From the NCBI RefSeq assembly GCF_016632335.1, contig NZ_JAEPBG010000018.1:46244-110243 (forward strand): a stretch of 64,000 bases of DNA, read 5' to 3'. Shown piece by piece: positions 48,041 through 57,586 of the stretch (positions are counted from its first letter, which is position 1; the number at the start of each line of letters is the position of its first letter). Origin of the DNA: Noviherbaspirillum pedocola. Its GTDB lineage: Bacteria; Pseudomonadota; Gammaproteobacteria; Burkholderiales; Burkholderiaceae_D. The notes under the pieces were generated by a model. The model had not been told where the DNA came from. It saw only the letters and a program-made list of their open reading frames with translations, and did not search any database. The position numbers were made by a program, and so were the translations under genes.

Positions 48041-50038
48041 ATGAGACCAACAGGCAATTCAGGCTTTGGCCGCGGCACGCTTGGCGCATTGTCGAACGGC
48101 GCTGCCAATGGAATGCAACAAGCCGATGACGCTAACATCGCTGGCTACGACTCAAGCGATGGTCGAGGCGTGCTGACACGGGCACACCTGCAGGCCCACG
48201 CCGATGGGCTGCGCCCGGATACGTTTCACGCCGATGCCAGCGCGCTTGAGCAATTGTCGGACGATCAGCTAGTGCGCCTGACCGTCCAGCAATCGATATG
48301 GCTCGCTGCACATCGCCGCAGCCTGCAGGCCAATGGTTCGACCATGCCCTCCGACGACACCTTGTGTGAACTGGAAAGGGTCGAGACTATGCTGGGCAAA
48401 CTGCTCGGCAAGGACGGTGTCGCGCTTCTCAATGAACACTGCGACTTGCTGCTGGCCTCGGCCGAGCTCGATGCCTATTGCGCAGCGAAACTGGAGCTTG
48501 CGCACCAGCGCATCTGCGGCTTGCCGATCACCAGGAAGGAAGCATGGGATCTCGCGGCCGGAGCCTTTGCATTCACCGGCTGCTTTGGGATAGGCACCTT
48601 TTTCGCAAAGTACTACGGCAATCCATGGATATCATTCGGCCTCAATGCATTTACCTGGATGTTGTCCGAGCGGCTGATTCCGTTGATCAGGATGACGACA
48701 TGGCGAAGCGAAGCGGCGGATGGGATCTATCCGAAGATTGCCCGCGCCTATGTACGGCGCGCCAAATTCGCGCTGGTTCGCAGCTGCGGATACCGGGTCA
48801 AGGCACCCAAGATCCACCGACCGGCCGCCAAGGGAGGCGATCGCATGCTGACGCAGAAGCAATATGTGCAGGAGCTGGGTGGCATGAGCGCCAGTACCAA
48901 GGCCTGGTTTGCCAAGCTGCGCACGGATGACCTTCCGTACTTTTCCTACAGCGGGCTCTACGGCCTGCGCGGCATCATTTGGGACCTGACCGTGCGCAGC
49001 CGCGAGCAACGCAACCTGCCTGGATGGCGCGCACTCAATGCAACAACGCATTGTTTAGCAGGCGTGATGGCTGGTGCGTTGACGATGTACTTCATACAGA
49101 AGGCGCGCAAGGCGCAGTGTCGGCAGACACTGCCCGAAAACCAGTACGCGGCCGCGGAAAAACTCACCGAGACGCCAGAAATTCAGCTCCTGAAACTGAA
49201 GAAGCTCCGAGCCGAAGTGGCCTTGCTCAAAGCCGAGCAGACCATGCCCATCACTATGGACAGGCATATCGACATCGAAGAAAAGCTCAAGTTCAAGCAA
49301 ATGCAGATCCTGAATACGCAAGCGCGCTGTACCTTGAAAGGATGGCTCGGGGAAGAGGCAAGCGCCGGCTTCCAGACGAGTTGGACGAAGGGTTTCACGG
49401 ATCAGCAATTCTTTGGCGAAGTGCCCGGCAAGCGATTCGATACCATTGCCGGCCTGCTCGGCAAGTACAGCTGCCTGCTGGTCTACATGCTGCTGATCAC
49501 GCAGATTTCCTGGTTCACGATCGATACGGAGGATGACAGCACGCTAGAAATCGTGCTGAAGAATCTCGTCTCCAATCTGCTTCTGATCGCGATGCCGAAC
49601 TTCATGCTCCGTACCGAGTGGACGACCCTTCATCTCTTCCTGTTGGGGATGATCGATTTGCTGACGCAGCCAGCGCGGGAATTCATCGGTTGCGGAAGCT
49701 ATGTGCACCATGAGGACAACGAGCGCTTTATCGTCTCGGACCATGAAACGCGGGCGAAGCTACGGTCGCAGGCTTCCATGAGATCGCTCTCCGCAGGAGA
49801 CCTTCCGCGCGTCGAAGAGGTAAATGACGAGGAGGAAGCACTCTCTCCGACGCCGACCTCAACCAATTCCCGCTTTGCACCGGTGTCATTGAAAGGCAGG
49901 ACCAACTCCCCAGTGCGCAGCGCACCGGAAACGAATAACGAGGGAGACGATGGGACCGGCGTCAGACTGACTTCAGTCGTCATCGATGGCAACGATGACG
50001 ACGAGGCGCAATCTTCCGAGTCGGAAGTTGAGGTGTAA
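48041..50038 (+). CDS. Putative type III secreted hydrophobic protein, paralogue 3 of 3
   Basis: 665 residues from ATG 48041 (weak ribosome site). No recognised family and the most divergent of the three. A polar Gly/Asn/Asp-rich N-terminus (1-60) and a helical region (65-160) precede the shared core: WDLAAG (169-174), FGIGT (182-186), a hydrophobic stretch to 210, and SERLIPLIRMTTW (209-221). DDLPYF lies at 296-301, a hydrophobic HCLAGVMAGALTMYF near 337-351, a coiled-coil (375-430), PGKRFDT (462-468), a strongly hydrophobic segment (478-495) and PNFMLRTEW (519-527). The last 90 residues are disordered, Ser/Pro-rich and acidic. It lacks an adjacent chaperone of its own and may use the CesT protein upstream. 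A GC hairpin follows the gene. Confidence 0.72.
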   Translation: MRPTGNSGFGRGTLGALSNGAANGMQQADDANIAGYDSSDGRGVLTRAHLQAHADGLRPDTFHADASALEQLSDDQLVRLTVQQSIWLAAHRRSLQANGSTMPSDDTLCELERVETMLGKLLGKDGVALLNEHCDLLLASAELDAYCAAKLELAHQRICGLPITRKEAWDLAAGAFAFTGCFGIGTFFAKYYGNPWISFGLNAFTWMLSERLIPLIRMTTWRSEAADGIYPKIARAYVRRAKFALVRSCGYRVKAPKIHRPAAKGGDRMLTQKQYVQELGGMSASTKAWFAKLRTDDLPYFSYSGLYGLRGIIWDLTVRSREQRNLPGWRALNATTHCLAGVMAGALTMYFIQKARKAQCRQTLPENQYAAAEKLTETPEIQLLKLKKLRAEVALLKAEQTMPITMDRHIDIEEKLKFKQMQILNTQARCTLKGWLGEEASAGFQTSWTKGFTDQQFFGEVPGKRFDTIAGLLGKYSCLLVYMLLITQISWFTIDTEDDSTLEIVLKNLVSNLLLIAMPNFMLRTEWTTLHLFLLGMIDLLTQPAREFIGCGSYVHHEDNERFIVSDHETRAKLRSQASMRSLSAGDLPRVEEVNDEEEALSPTPTSTNSRFAPVSLKGRTNSPVRSAPETNNEGDDGTGVRLTSVVIDGNDDDEAQSSESEVEV

Positions 50039-50046
50039 ATAGGAAC

Positions 50047-50082
50047 ACGCGCCGGCAATTCTGAATGGGATTGCCGGCGCGT
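50047..50082. terminator. 13-bp perfect hairpin between convergent genes
   Basis: ACGCGCCGGCAAT (50047-50059) pairs without mismatch with ATTGCCGGCGCGT (50070-50082) over a 10-nt loop, 8 nt after the stop of paralogue 3 and 18 nt beyond the end of the convergent glcF. No long T-tract flanks it, but position and stability suggest a shared bidirectional terminator. Confidence 0.65.
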
Positions 50083-50100
50083 AGCTCAACTGCGCGCGGT

Positions 50101-51345
50101 TCAGGCCCTGGCTGCCGCGCGCTTCATCAATGCGTCGTCGATCAGCTCGATCCAGTGTTCGACCGGCGTATCCGAACCCGACTGCAGATGCGTGATGCAG
50201 CCGATGTTGGCCGACACGATCTTTTCAGCGCCGGTGTCCTTCAGGTTCGAGAGCTTGCGGTCGCGCAGCGTATAGGACAGGTCCGGATGCAGCACCGAGT
50301 AGGTGCCGGCCGAGCCGCAGCACAGGTGGCTGTCATGGCACAGCCGCACATCGACGCCAACCGCGCGCAACAGGCCTTCGACCTTGCCGCGGATCTTTTG
50401 TCCATGCTGCAGCGTGCACGGCGGATGCCAGGCCACCGCTGCGTCGATGCCATCGCCAAGTTTGCCCTTCAGCTCGGCTTCGAAGTCCGGCAGCAGCTCG
50501 GACAGGTCACGGCATAGCTCCGAGATGCGGCGGGCCTTCTCGGCATAGGCCGCATCCTGCGCCAGCAGATGGCCGTATTCCTTCACCATCGCGCCACAGC
50601 CGGAAGCGTTCATCACGATCGCTTCCGCGCCCGCTTCCACATAAGGCCACCAGGCATCGATGTTGCGGCGCATATCGTCGCGCGCTTCCTCGTGGTCGTT
50701 CAGGTGATGACGGATCGCGCCGCAGCAGCCGGCGCGAGCAGCGGTGACGATCTGCACGCCAAGCGCATCGAACACGCGCGCGGTAGCGGCATTGATGTTC
50801 GGCGACATCGACGGCTGCACGCAGCCTTCGAGCATCAGCATCTTGCGCGCATGGCTGCGGCGCGGCCAGGCGCCGGCCGGGCGCGGCGCGGGCACCTTGT
50901 TCTGCAGGCCGCGCGGCAGGAACGGGCGCAACATCTGGCCGGCCTTCATCGCTGGCGAGAACAGCCAGCGCCGCGGCAGCGCTTCCTTCAGCGCATTGCG
51001 CTTCATGCGGTCCGCGCCTTCGCGCGGCACCTGGTCCTCGACGATCTTGCGGCCGATGTCGACCAGGCGGCCGTACTGCACGCCGGACGGGCAGGTGGTT
51101 TCGCAATTGCGGCAGGTCAGGCAGCGGTCCAGATGCAGCTGGGTCTTGCGGGTGGCGGGCTTGCCTTCCAGGACCTGCTTCATCAGGTAAATGCGGCCGC
51201 GCGGGCCATCGAGCTCGTCACCGAGCAATTGATAGGTTGGGCAGGTCGCAGTGCAGAAGCCGCAATGCACGCAGGCGCGCAGAATCGCATCCGCTTCCTG
51301 GCCTTCGGGGGTGTCCTTGATGAAATCGGCGAGATTGGTTTGCAT
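50101..51345 (-). CDS. glcF: Glycolate oxidase iron-sulfur subunit GlcF
   Basis: A 414-residue electron-transfer subunit of glycolate dehydrogenase. Two [4Fe-4S] ferredoxin motifs are present: CVHCGFCTATCP (from Cys25) and CLTCRNCETTCP. Two CCG domains follow, with GCVQPSMSPN, GCCGAIRHHL and HLCCGSAGTYS. It passes electrons from the flavin of GlcD to the quinone pool. It starts 1 nt after the glcE stop and is the last gene of glcDEF. Confidence 0.96.
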   Translation of the reverse strand: MQTNLADFIKDTPEGQEADAILRACVHCGFCTATCPTYQLLGDELDGPRGRIYLMKQVLEGKPATRKTQLHLDRCLTCRNCETTCPSGVQYGRLVDIGRKIVEDQVPREGADRMKRNALKEALPRRWLFSPAMKAGQMLRPFLPRGLQNKVPAPRPAGAWPRRSHARKMLMLEGCVQPSMSPNINAATARVFDALGVQIVTAARAGCCGAIRHHLNDHEEARDDMRRNIDAWWPYVEAGAEAIVMNASGCGAMVKEYGHLLAQDAAYAEKARRISELCRDLSELLPDFEAELKGKLGDGIDAAVAWHPPCTLQHGQKIRGKVEGLLRAVGVDVRLCHDSHLCCGSAGTYSVLHPDLSYTLRDRKLSNLKDTGAEKIVSANIGCITHLQSGSDTPVEHWIELIDDALMKRAAARA

Positions 51346-51346
51346 G

Positions 51347-52405
51347 TCAGTCGTCTTGTAGCATCCGGCCCGGATTGAAGATGCCGGCCGGATCGAAAGC
51401 GTTTTTCAGGCGGCGGTGTATGGTTGCCACCGCCGGCTGCAGGGGATGAAATACGTCGTCGCGCGCGCCACCGCGAAACAGCGTCGCATGGCCGCCAGCC
51501 TTGGCAGCACTGGTGCGTATCGTTGCGGCATCGGCCGCGTCGGCATGGACCCAGCGCTGTGCGCCACCCCATTCGATCAGGGTCTGGCCGGGCAGCCCCA
51601 GGGGCTTGGCCACCGTCGGCACCGACAGGCGCCAAAGCGGCTGGCCATTGCCCGCGGCGAAGAAGGCATGGCGCTGCTCGCGCAGGTCTTGCCACAGCTT
51701 CTCGTCATGCGCTTCCTGGCCGCCCATGCGGCTTCGCGCTCCCTTGAGCGCGGCGGCCGCGCCCGACAGGCGCACGGCGAGCATGCCCTCATGCCACACG
51801 CTGGCCGAGATTGGCAGTGGCTGGCCGCCCCATTCATTGAGCTTGCGAATGGCGTCGCCTTCGGCAAGGTCGAAGCGCAACGTGGTTTCCTCGAACGGGC
51901 GTGGCAGCACCTTCAGCGACACCTCAAGGATCAGCCCGAGCGTGCCCATCGATCCGGCCAACAGGCGCGACACATCGTAGCCGGCGACGTTCTTCATCAC
52001 CTGGCCGCCGAAATGCAGCACCTCGCCCTTCGCATCCATCAGCACCGCGCCGAGCACGAAGTCGCGCACCGCGCCCACGGCCTGGCGGCTCGGGCCGGAC
52101 AGCCCTGCTGCGACCATGCCGCCGACGGTCGCGCCCTCACCGAAATGCGGCGGCTCGAAAGCCAGCATCTGGTTCTGCGCGGCGAGCACCGCTTCGACCT
52201 CGGTCAGGGGCGTGCCGCTCTTCACCGTAATGACCAGTTCGGTCGGCTCATACGACACCACGCCGCGATACGCACGGGTATCGAGCAGCTCACCGCGCGG
52301 CTCACGGCCATACCAGTCCTTGGTGCCGCCGCCACGGATGCGCAGCGGCTTGTCCTTCGTAGCCGCGAGGATGCGCTCGCGGAAATCTTGCAGTTCCTGT
52401 TCCAT
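51347..52405 (-). CDS. glcE: Glycolate oxidase FAD-binding subunit GlcE
   Basis: 352 residues from ATG 52405. An FAD_binding_4-type domain with RIRGGGTKDWYG, VVSYEPTELVITVKSGT, GEGATVGGMVAAGLSGP and QVMKNVAGYDVSRLLAGSMGTLG. The C-terminal end DPAGIFNPGRM is typical of the family. It lies 26 nt after glcD and 1 nt before glcF. Confidence 0.95.
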   Translation of the reverse strand: MEQELQDFRERILAATKDKPLRIRGGGTKDWYGREPRGELLDTRAYRGVVSYEPTELVITVKSGTPLTEVEAVLAAQNQMLAFEPPHFGEGATVGGMVAAGLSGPSRQAVGAVRDFVLGAVLMDAKGEVLHFGGQVMKNVAGYDVSRLLAGSMGTLGLILEVSLKVLPRPFEETTLRFDLAEGDAIRKLNEWGGQPLPISASVWHEGMLAVRLSGAAAALKGARSRMGGQEAHDEKLWQDLREQRHAFFAAGNGQPLWRLSVPTVAKPLGLPGQTLIEWGGAQRWVHADAADAATIRTSAAKAGGHATLFRGGARDDVFHPLQPAVATIHRRLKNAFDPAGIFNPGRMLQDD

Positions 52406-52431
52406 CGTCGTTCTTGTCTTTCCTGGCTCTA

Positions 52432-53919
52432 TCAGAAACGCGGCAGGTCCGCGAAGGGCAGCTTGCCGGCGCGCACATGCATGCGGCCGTATTCCGCGCA
52501 GCGGCGCAGCGTCGGTATCGCCTTGTCCGGGTTCAGCAGGCTGAGCGGATCGAAGGCCGACTTCAGCGCCAGGAAGGCATCGAGCTCGGCGCGCGAGAAC
52601 TGCACGCACATCGAATTGATCTTCTCCATGCCCACGCCATGCTCGCCGGTGATGGTGCCGCCCATCTCGACGCAGAACTCGAGGATCTCGGCGCCGAACT
52701 GCTCGGCGCGGTGGAATTCACCCGGGGTGTTGGCATCGAACAGGATCAGCGGATGCAGATTGCCGTCGCCGGCATGGAACACGTTGGCGCAGCGCAGGCC
52801 GTACTTTTTTTCCATCTCGGCAATCGCCAGCAGCACCCGCGCCAGGTTCTTGCGAGGGATGGTGCCGTCCATGCAGTAGTAGTCCGGCGAAATGCGGCCA
52901 GCGGCCGGGAAAGCGTTCTTGCGCCCGGACCAGAACTTCAGCCGCTCGGCTTCGTTGGTCGACACCGCGATCGCGGTCGCGCCGGAAGCGCGGAACACTT
53001 CGGTCATGCGCTCGATTTCTTCATCGACTTCATCGGGCAGGCCATCGGACTCGCACAAGAGGATCGCTTCGGCATCGGTGTCATAGCCGGCATGCACGAA
53101 AGGCTCGACCATGCGCGAGCTGGTCTTGTCCATCATTTCCAGGCCGGCCGGGATGATGCCGGCGGCGATGATGTTGGCCACCGCATTGCCGCCCTTCACC
53201 ACGTCGTCGAAGGACGCCATGATGACCCGCGCCTGCTGCGGCTTCGGGATCAGCCGCACCGTGACTTCGGTGACCACGCCGAGCATGCCTTCGGAACCGA
53301 TGAAGGCTGCCAGCAGATCGAGGCCCGGCGCATCGAGCGCCTCGCCGCCGAGCTCGACGACCTCGCCCTCGATGGTGACCATGCGGATCTTCAGCACGTT
53401 GTGCACTGTCAGGCCGTACTTCAGGCAATGCACGCCGCCGGAATTCTCGGCAACGTTGCCGCCGATGGTGCAGGCGATCTGCGAGGACGGGTCCGGCGCG
53501 TAATACAGCTTGTGGACGTTCGCCGCTTCGGAGATTGCCAGGTTGCGCACGCCGGGCTGGACGATGGCGGTGCGCGAATACGGGTCCATCTTCAGGATGC
53601 GCGAGAGCTTCGCGGTGGAGAGCACCACGCCTTCGGCGATCGGCATCGCGCCGCCAGACAGGCCGGTGCCGGCGCCGCGCGGCACGATTGGCACCTTCAG
53701 GTCGCGGCATACCTTCAGCGCCGCCACCACCTGGTCTTCGGAAGCCGGCAGAGCCACGACCATCGGCAACTGGCGGAATGCCGCCAGGCCATCGCATTCA
53801 TAGGGACGGGTGTCTTCGGCGTCGAACAGCACGGAGCCGGCGGGCAGCACCGCGCGCAGCGCATCGACGACTTCCCGCTGGCGCGCAGGGGAAAACGCCG
53901 CTTCGGTCAAGGCATTCAT
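52432..53919 (-). CDS. glcD: Glycolate oxidase FAD-linked catalytic subunit GlcD
   Basis: 495 residues from ATG 53919 (E. coli GlcD has 499). Oxidises glycolate to glyoxylate. The FAD/PCMH domain carries VPIVPRGAGTGLSGGAMP, GVRNLAISEAAN, CTIGGNVAENSGGVHCLKYG-type motifs and AAFIGSEGMLGVVTEV. The C-terminal oxidase domain has NVFHAGDGNLHPLI and TGEHGVGMEK, holding the metal/catalytic histidines. First gene of glcDEF on the minus strand. Confidence 0.96.
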   Translation of the reverse strand: MNALTEAAFSPARQREVVDALRAVLPAGSVLFDAEDTRPYECDGLAAFRQLPMVVALPASEDQVVAALKVCRDLKVPIVPRGAGTGLSGGAMPIAEGVVLSTAKLSRILKMDPYSRTAIVQPGVRNLAISEAANVHKLYYAPDPSSQIACTIGGNVAENSGGVHCLKYGLTVHNVLKIRMVTIEGEVVELGGEALDAPGLDLLAAFIGSEGMLGVVTEVTVRLIPKPQQARVIMASFDDVVKGGNAVANIIAAGIIPAGLEMMDKTSSRMVEPFVHAGYDTDAEAILLCESDGLPDEVDEEIERMTEVFRASGATAIAVSTNEAERLKFWSGRKNAFPAAGRISPDYYCMDGTIPRKNLARVLLAIAEMEKKYGLRCANVFHAGDGNLHPLILFDANTPGEFHRAEQFGAEILEFCVEMGGTITGEHGVGMEKINSMCVQFSRAELDAFLALKSAFDPLSLLNPDKAIPTLRRCAEYGRMHVRAGKLPFADLPRF

Positions 53920-54858
<939 letters not shown>

Positions 54859-54954
54859 GGCAACGGCAACGGCAACGGCAACGACAAAAGCCAAAACCAA
54901 CTGCAACTGCAACTGCAACTGCAACTGCAACTGCAACTGCAACTGCAACTGCAA
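54859..54954. repeat. Second hexanucleotide arrays (GGCAAC x4, CTGCAA x9)
   Basis: Four copies of GGCAAC (54859-54882), an AAAA/CC-rich spacer, then nine exact copies of CTGCAA (54901-54954). GGCAAC is the reverse complement of the same unit as the left array, so this is the outer right edge of the inverted element, with the unit changed to CTGCAA in its distal part. Confidence 0.95.
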
Positions 54955-55030
54955 CATACCCTTACTTCGCCCAGCCAACCTTATCTCGGACTACCAACGG
55001 CCTGAAAGACAACTTGACGTCGGCTTGAAA

Positions 55031-55069
55031 GGGCTGGCTTGCCAGCCCAACGAGGTTCTCGATAACCTC
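55031..55069 (-). terminator. Two hairpins at the end of the LysR gene
   Basis: GAGGTT/AACCTC (55052-55057, 55064-55069) overlaps the stop codon. It is followed on the minus strand by an 8-bp stem GGGCTGGC/GCCAGCCC (55031-55038, 55041-55048) and then TTTCAA. This is a plausible terminator with only a short T-run. Confidence 0.5.
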
Positions 55070-55961
55070 ACGGCGCCGCGCCCGAGAACAGCAGCCGCAG
55101 CCATTCCAGCATCACCACCACTTCCGGCCTGTCCTTCACCTGACGCTCGTAGACCATGTAATACGCATGCGGCGGCGTGGCGATCTGTACGTCGAACAGG
55201 CGCACTACCTGCCCGCGCGCGAGCAGGTCGCCGGCGAAATGGCGGCGGGAAAGGCCGACGCCGTAGCCCAGGCGTATTGCCTCCAGCAGCAGGCCGAGGT
55301 CGTCGACGCGCAGGCCGGCCGACGGCTCGGGCCAGTCGAGGCCGGCGGCTTCGAACCACGGCTGCCAGGGCTCGAGCGCGGAGCGCAGCAACGTCGCGCG
55401 CGCCAAGTCCGACGGCTGGCGCAGCGGCCCGACCTTTTCCAGGTAGGCCGGACTCGCCACCGCGAAGGCGGGTTCCTCGAACAGCTTCTCGGTGACGATG
55501 TTCGGGTACTTGCCGGCGCCGAAGCGCACTTCGATATCGCTCTCCGACAGCGACAGGTCGTACAGCGGCACCGACAGGAACACCTCGACCGCGATATCGG
55601 GATAGCGCTCGGTGAATTCGGACAGTCGCGGCAGGAACAAGTAGCGCGCGAAGGTCGGCGGCAGTGTGACCTTCACCCGTGGCTGCGCCGAGGCGCTGCG
55701 GTGCGGCATCGGGAAGTCCGACAGCGTGCGCAGCGCGGCGCGCACCACTTCGAGATAGCGCCGGCCGAACTCGGACAGGCCGACCGAGCGGCCGTCGCGA
55801 ATGAACAGCCGCTCGCCGACGTAATCCTCGAGCAGCCGGATGCGGTGCGACAGCGCCGATGGCGTGATGCACAGCTCTTCCGCGGCCAGCGCGAAGGAAT
55901 GATGGCGCGCCGCCGCTTCGAAAGCGGACAGCGCATGTACCGGGGGAAGACGTGTGGCCAT
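55068..55961 (-). CDS. LysR-family transcriptional regulator (GcvA-like)
   Basis: 297 residues. The N-terminal winged helix-turn-helix reads LPPVHALSAFEAAARHHSFALAAEELCITPSALSHRIRLLE in outline, with LFIRDGRSVGLSEFGRRY as the wing. The effector domain (about 95-295) begins VKVTLPPTFARYLFLPRLSEF and contains DIEVRFGAGKYP, typical of the GcvA/AmpR subgroup. It lies 37 nt downstream of the FAD-linked oxidase on the same strand and is probably co-transcribed, so it may regulate that gene and/or the glc operon. The effector is unknown. Confidence 0.92.
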   Translation of the reverse strand: MATRLPPVHALSAFEAAARHHSFALAAEELCITPSALSHRIRLLEDYVGERLFIRDGRSVGLSEFGRRYLEVVRAALRTLSDFPMPHRSASAQPRVKVTLPPTFARYLFLPRLSEFTERYPDIAVEVFLSVPLYDLSLSESDIEVRFGAGKYPNIVTEKLFEEPAFAVASPAYLEKVGPLRQPSDLARATLLRSALEPWQPWFEAAGLDWPEPSAGLRVDDLGLLLEAIRLGYGVGLSRRHFAGDLLARGQVVRLFDVQIATPPHAYYMVYERQVKDRPEVVVMLEWLRLLFSGAAP

Positions 55962-55998
55962 GATCGATCTTTATGGTGCCTGGAAGGAACAGCCTCTG

Positions 55999-57408
55999 TT
56001 ACCAGCGAATGATCTTGCCCGGATTCAGTATGTTCTTCGGGTCAAGCGCGTGCTTGATCGTGCGCATGACCGCAATGGCCGGCTCGCCGTGTTCCTGCAC
56101 CAGGAAGTCCATCTTGTGCATGCCCACGCCATGCTCGCCGGTGCAGGTGCCGTCCATGGCCAGCGCGCGCGCGACCATGCGCGCATTCACGCCCTCGGCG
56201 CGGGCGATGTCTTCGGCATCGTTCGGATCGACCAGCATCTGCACATGGAAGTTGCCGTCGCCGACGTGGCCGATGATGGCGTGCACCAGGCCGTGCTGCT
56301 CGCAGTCGGCCTTGGTGTCGAGTATGCATTCGGCAAGGCGCGAGATCGGCACGCAGCAGTCGGTGGAAATGGCGCGCGAGCCGGGACGCATTTGCAGCAG
56401 CGCGAAATAGGCATTGTGCCGCGCGGCCCAGAGGCGCGAGCGGTCTTCCTGCCGCGTGGCCCATTCGAAGCCGATCGCATGATGTTCGGCGGCGATCTCT
56501 TGCACCAGCTCGGCCTGTTCCTTCACGCCGGCTTCGCTGCCGTGGAACTCGAACATCAAGAGCGGCGATTCCGGCAGCGACAGCTTGTCGTGGCGGTTGA
56601 TCGCCTTCACGCCGGCTTCATCGAGGAATTCCACCCGCGCCAGCGGTATGCCCATCTGTATGGCCTGTATCACCGTGCGCACCGCGTCGCCGGCGCTCGG
56701 GAACGAGCAGACCGCGGCCGACACCGCTTCCGGCTGCGGATACAGCTTCACCGTGATCTCGGTGACGATGCCCAGCGTGCCTTCGCTGCCGACGAACAGG
56801 CGGGTCAGGTCGTAGCCGGCTGAGGATTTCTTCGCGCGGGTGCCGGTGCGGATGATGCTGCCGTCGGCGGTGACGACAGTGAGCGCCAGCGTGTTTTCGC
56901 GCATCGTGCCGTAACGCACGGCGTTGGTGCCCGAGGCGCGGGTGGCGACCATGCCGCCGAGCGAGGCGTCGGCGCCCGGGTCGATCGGGAAGAACAGGCC
57001 GGTGTCGCGGATCTCGGCATTGAGTTGCTTGCGCGTGACGCCCGGCTCGACCGTGACCGTCAGGTCTTCAGGATGCACCGACAGCACGCGGTTCATCTGC
57101 GACAGATCGATGCACACGCCACCGCGCAAGGCCAGGATATGGCCTTCCAGCGAGGTGCCGGTGCCGTAGGGAATGATCGGCACTTCATGCGCGGCGCAGA
57201 GCTTGACGACATCGGCGACTTCTTCGGTGGTCTGCGCGAAGACCACCGCGTCGGGCAGCATCGGGTCGTATGAGGACTCATCGCGGCCGTGATGCATGCG
57301 CATCGCCTCAGTGACGCTGACCCGGTCTTCGAAAAGGGATTGCAGCGCGGCTAACAGGGAATCGGGCAGCGGCTTCTTCAGCGCCGCCATCTGGACGGAA
57401 TCATTCAT
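55999..57408 (-). CDS. FAD-linked oxidase, D-lactate dehydrogenase (cytochrome) type
   Basis: 469 residues from ATG 57408, with GGAGA upstream. The FAD_binding_4 domain shows VPIIPYGTGTSLEGH, DLTVTVEPGVTRKQLN, DPGADASLGGMVATRASGTNAVRYGT (in part) and RLFVGSEGTLGIVTEI. The C-terminal domain has HVGDGNFHVQMLV and GEHGVGMHK. This is the pattern of D-lactate:cytochrome c or 2-hydroxyacid dehydrogenases, paralogous to GlcD. It probably donates electrons to the respiratory chain. The exact substrate (D-lactate or another D-2-hydroxyacid) is not decided by the sequence. Confidence 0.92.
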   Translation of the reverse strand: MNDSVQMAALKKPLPDSLLAALQSLFEDRVSVTEAMRMHHGRDESSYDPMLPDAVVFAQTTEEVADVVKLCAAHEVPIIPYGTGTSLEGHILALRGGVCIDLSQMNRVLSVHPEDLTVTVEPGVTRKQLNAEIRDTGLFFPIDPGADASLGGMVATRASGTNAVRYGTMRENTLALTVVTADGSIIRTGTRAKKSSAGYDLTRLFVGSEGTLGIVTEITVKLYPQPEAVSAAVCSFPSAGDAVRTVIQAIQMGIPLARVEFLDEAGVKAINRHDKLSLPESPLLMFEFHGSEAGVKEQAELVQEIAAEHHAIGFEWATRQEDRSRLWAARHNAYFALLQMRPGSRAISTDCCVPISRLAECILDTKADCEQHGLVHAIIGHVGDGNFHVQMLVDPNDAEDIARAEGVNARMVARALAMDGTCTGEHGVGMHKMDFLVQEHGEPAIAVMRTIKHALDPKNILNPGKIIRW

Positions 57409-57586
57409 GCTTGGCGTCTCCTCGGGGTAGTGGATTCTACCCGCTGCGGGGGAGGAGCGCTGTGCGATGGCGCTTGTAACGGTTCCATGCGGCGTATGAG
57501 CGCGCCGGCGATGCCGCGCCGCCGTCACACAGGCGGCCGGCGCGACGCCGTAGGCTGGCCTCGCAATTCCTGTGAGGCGCAGCCGC

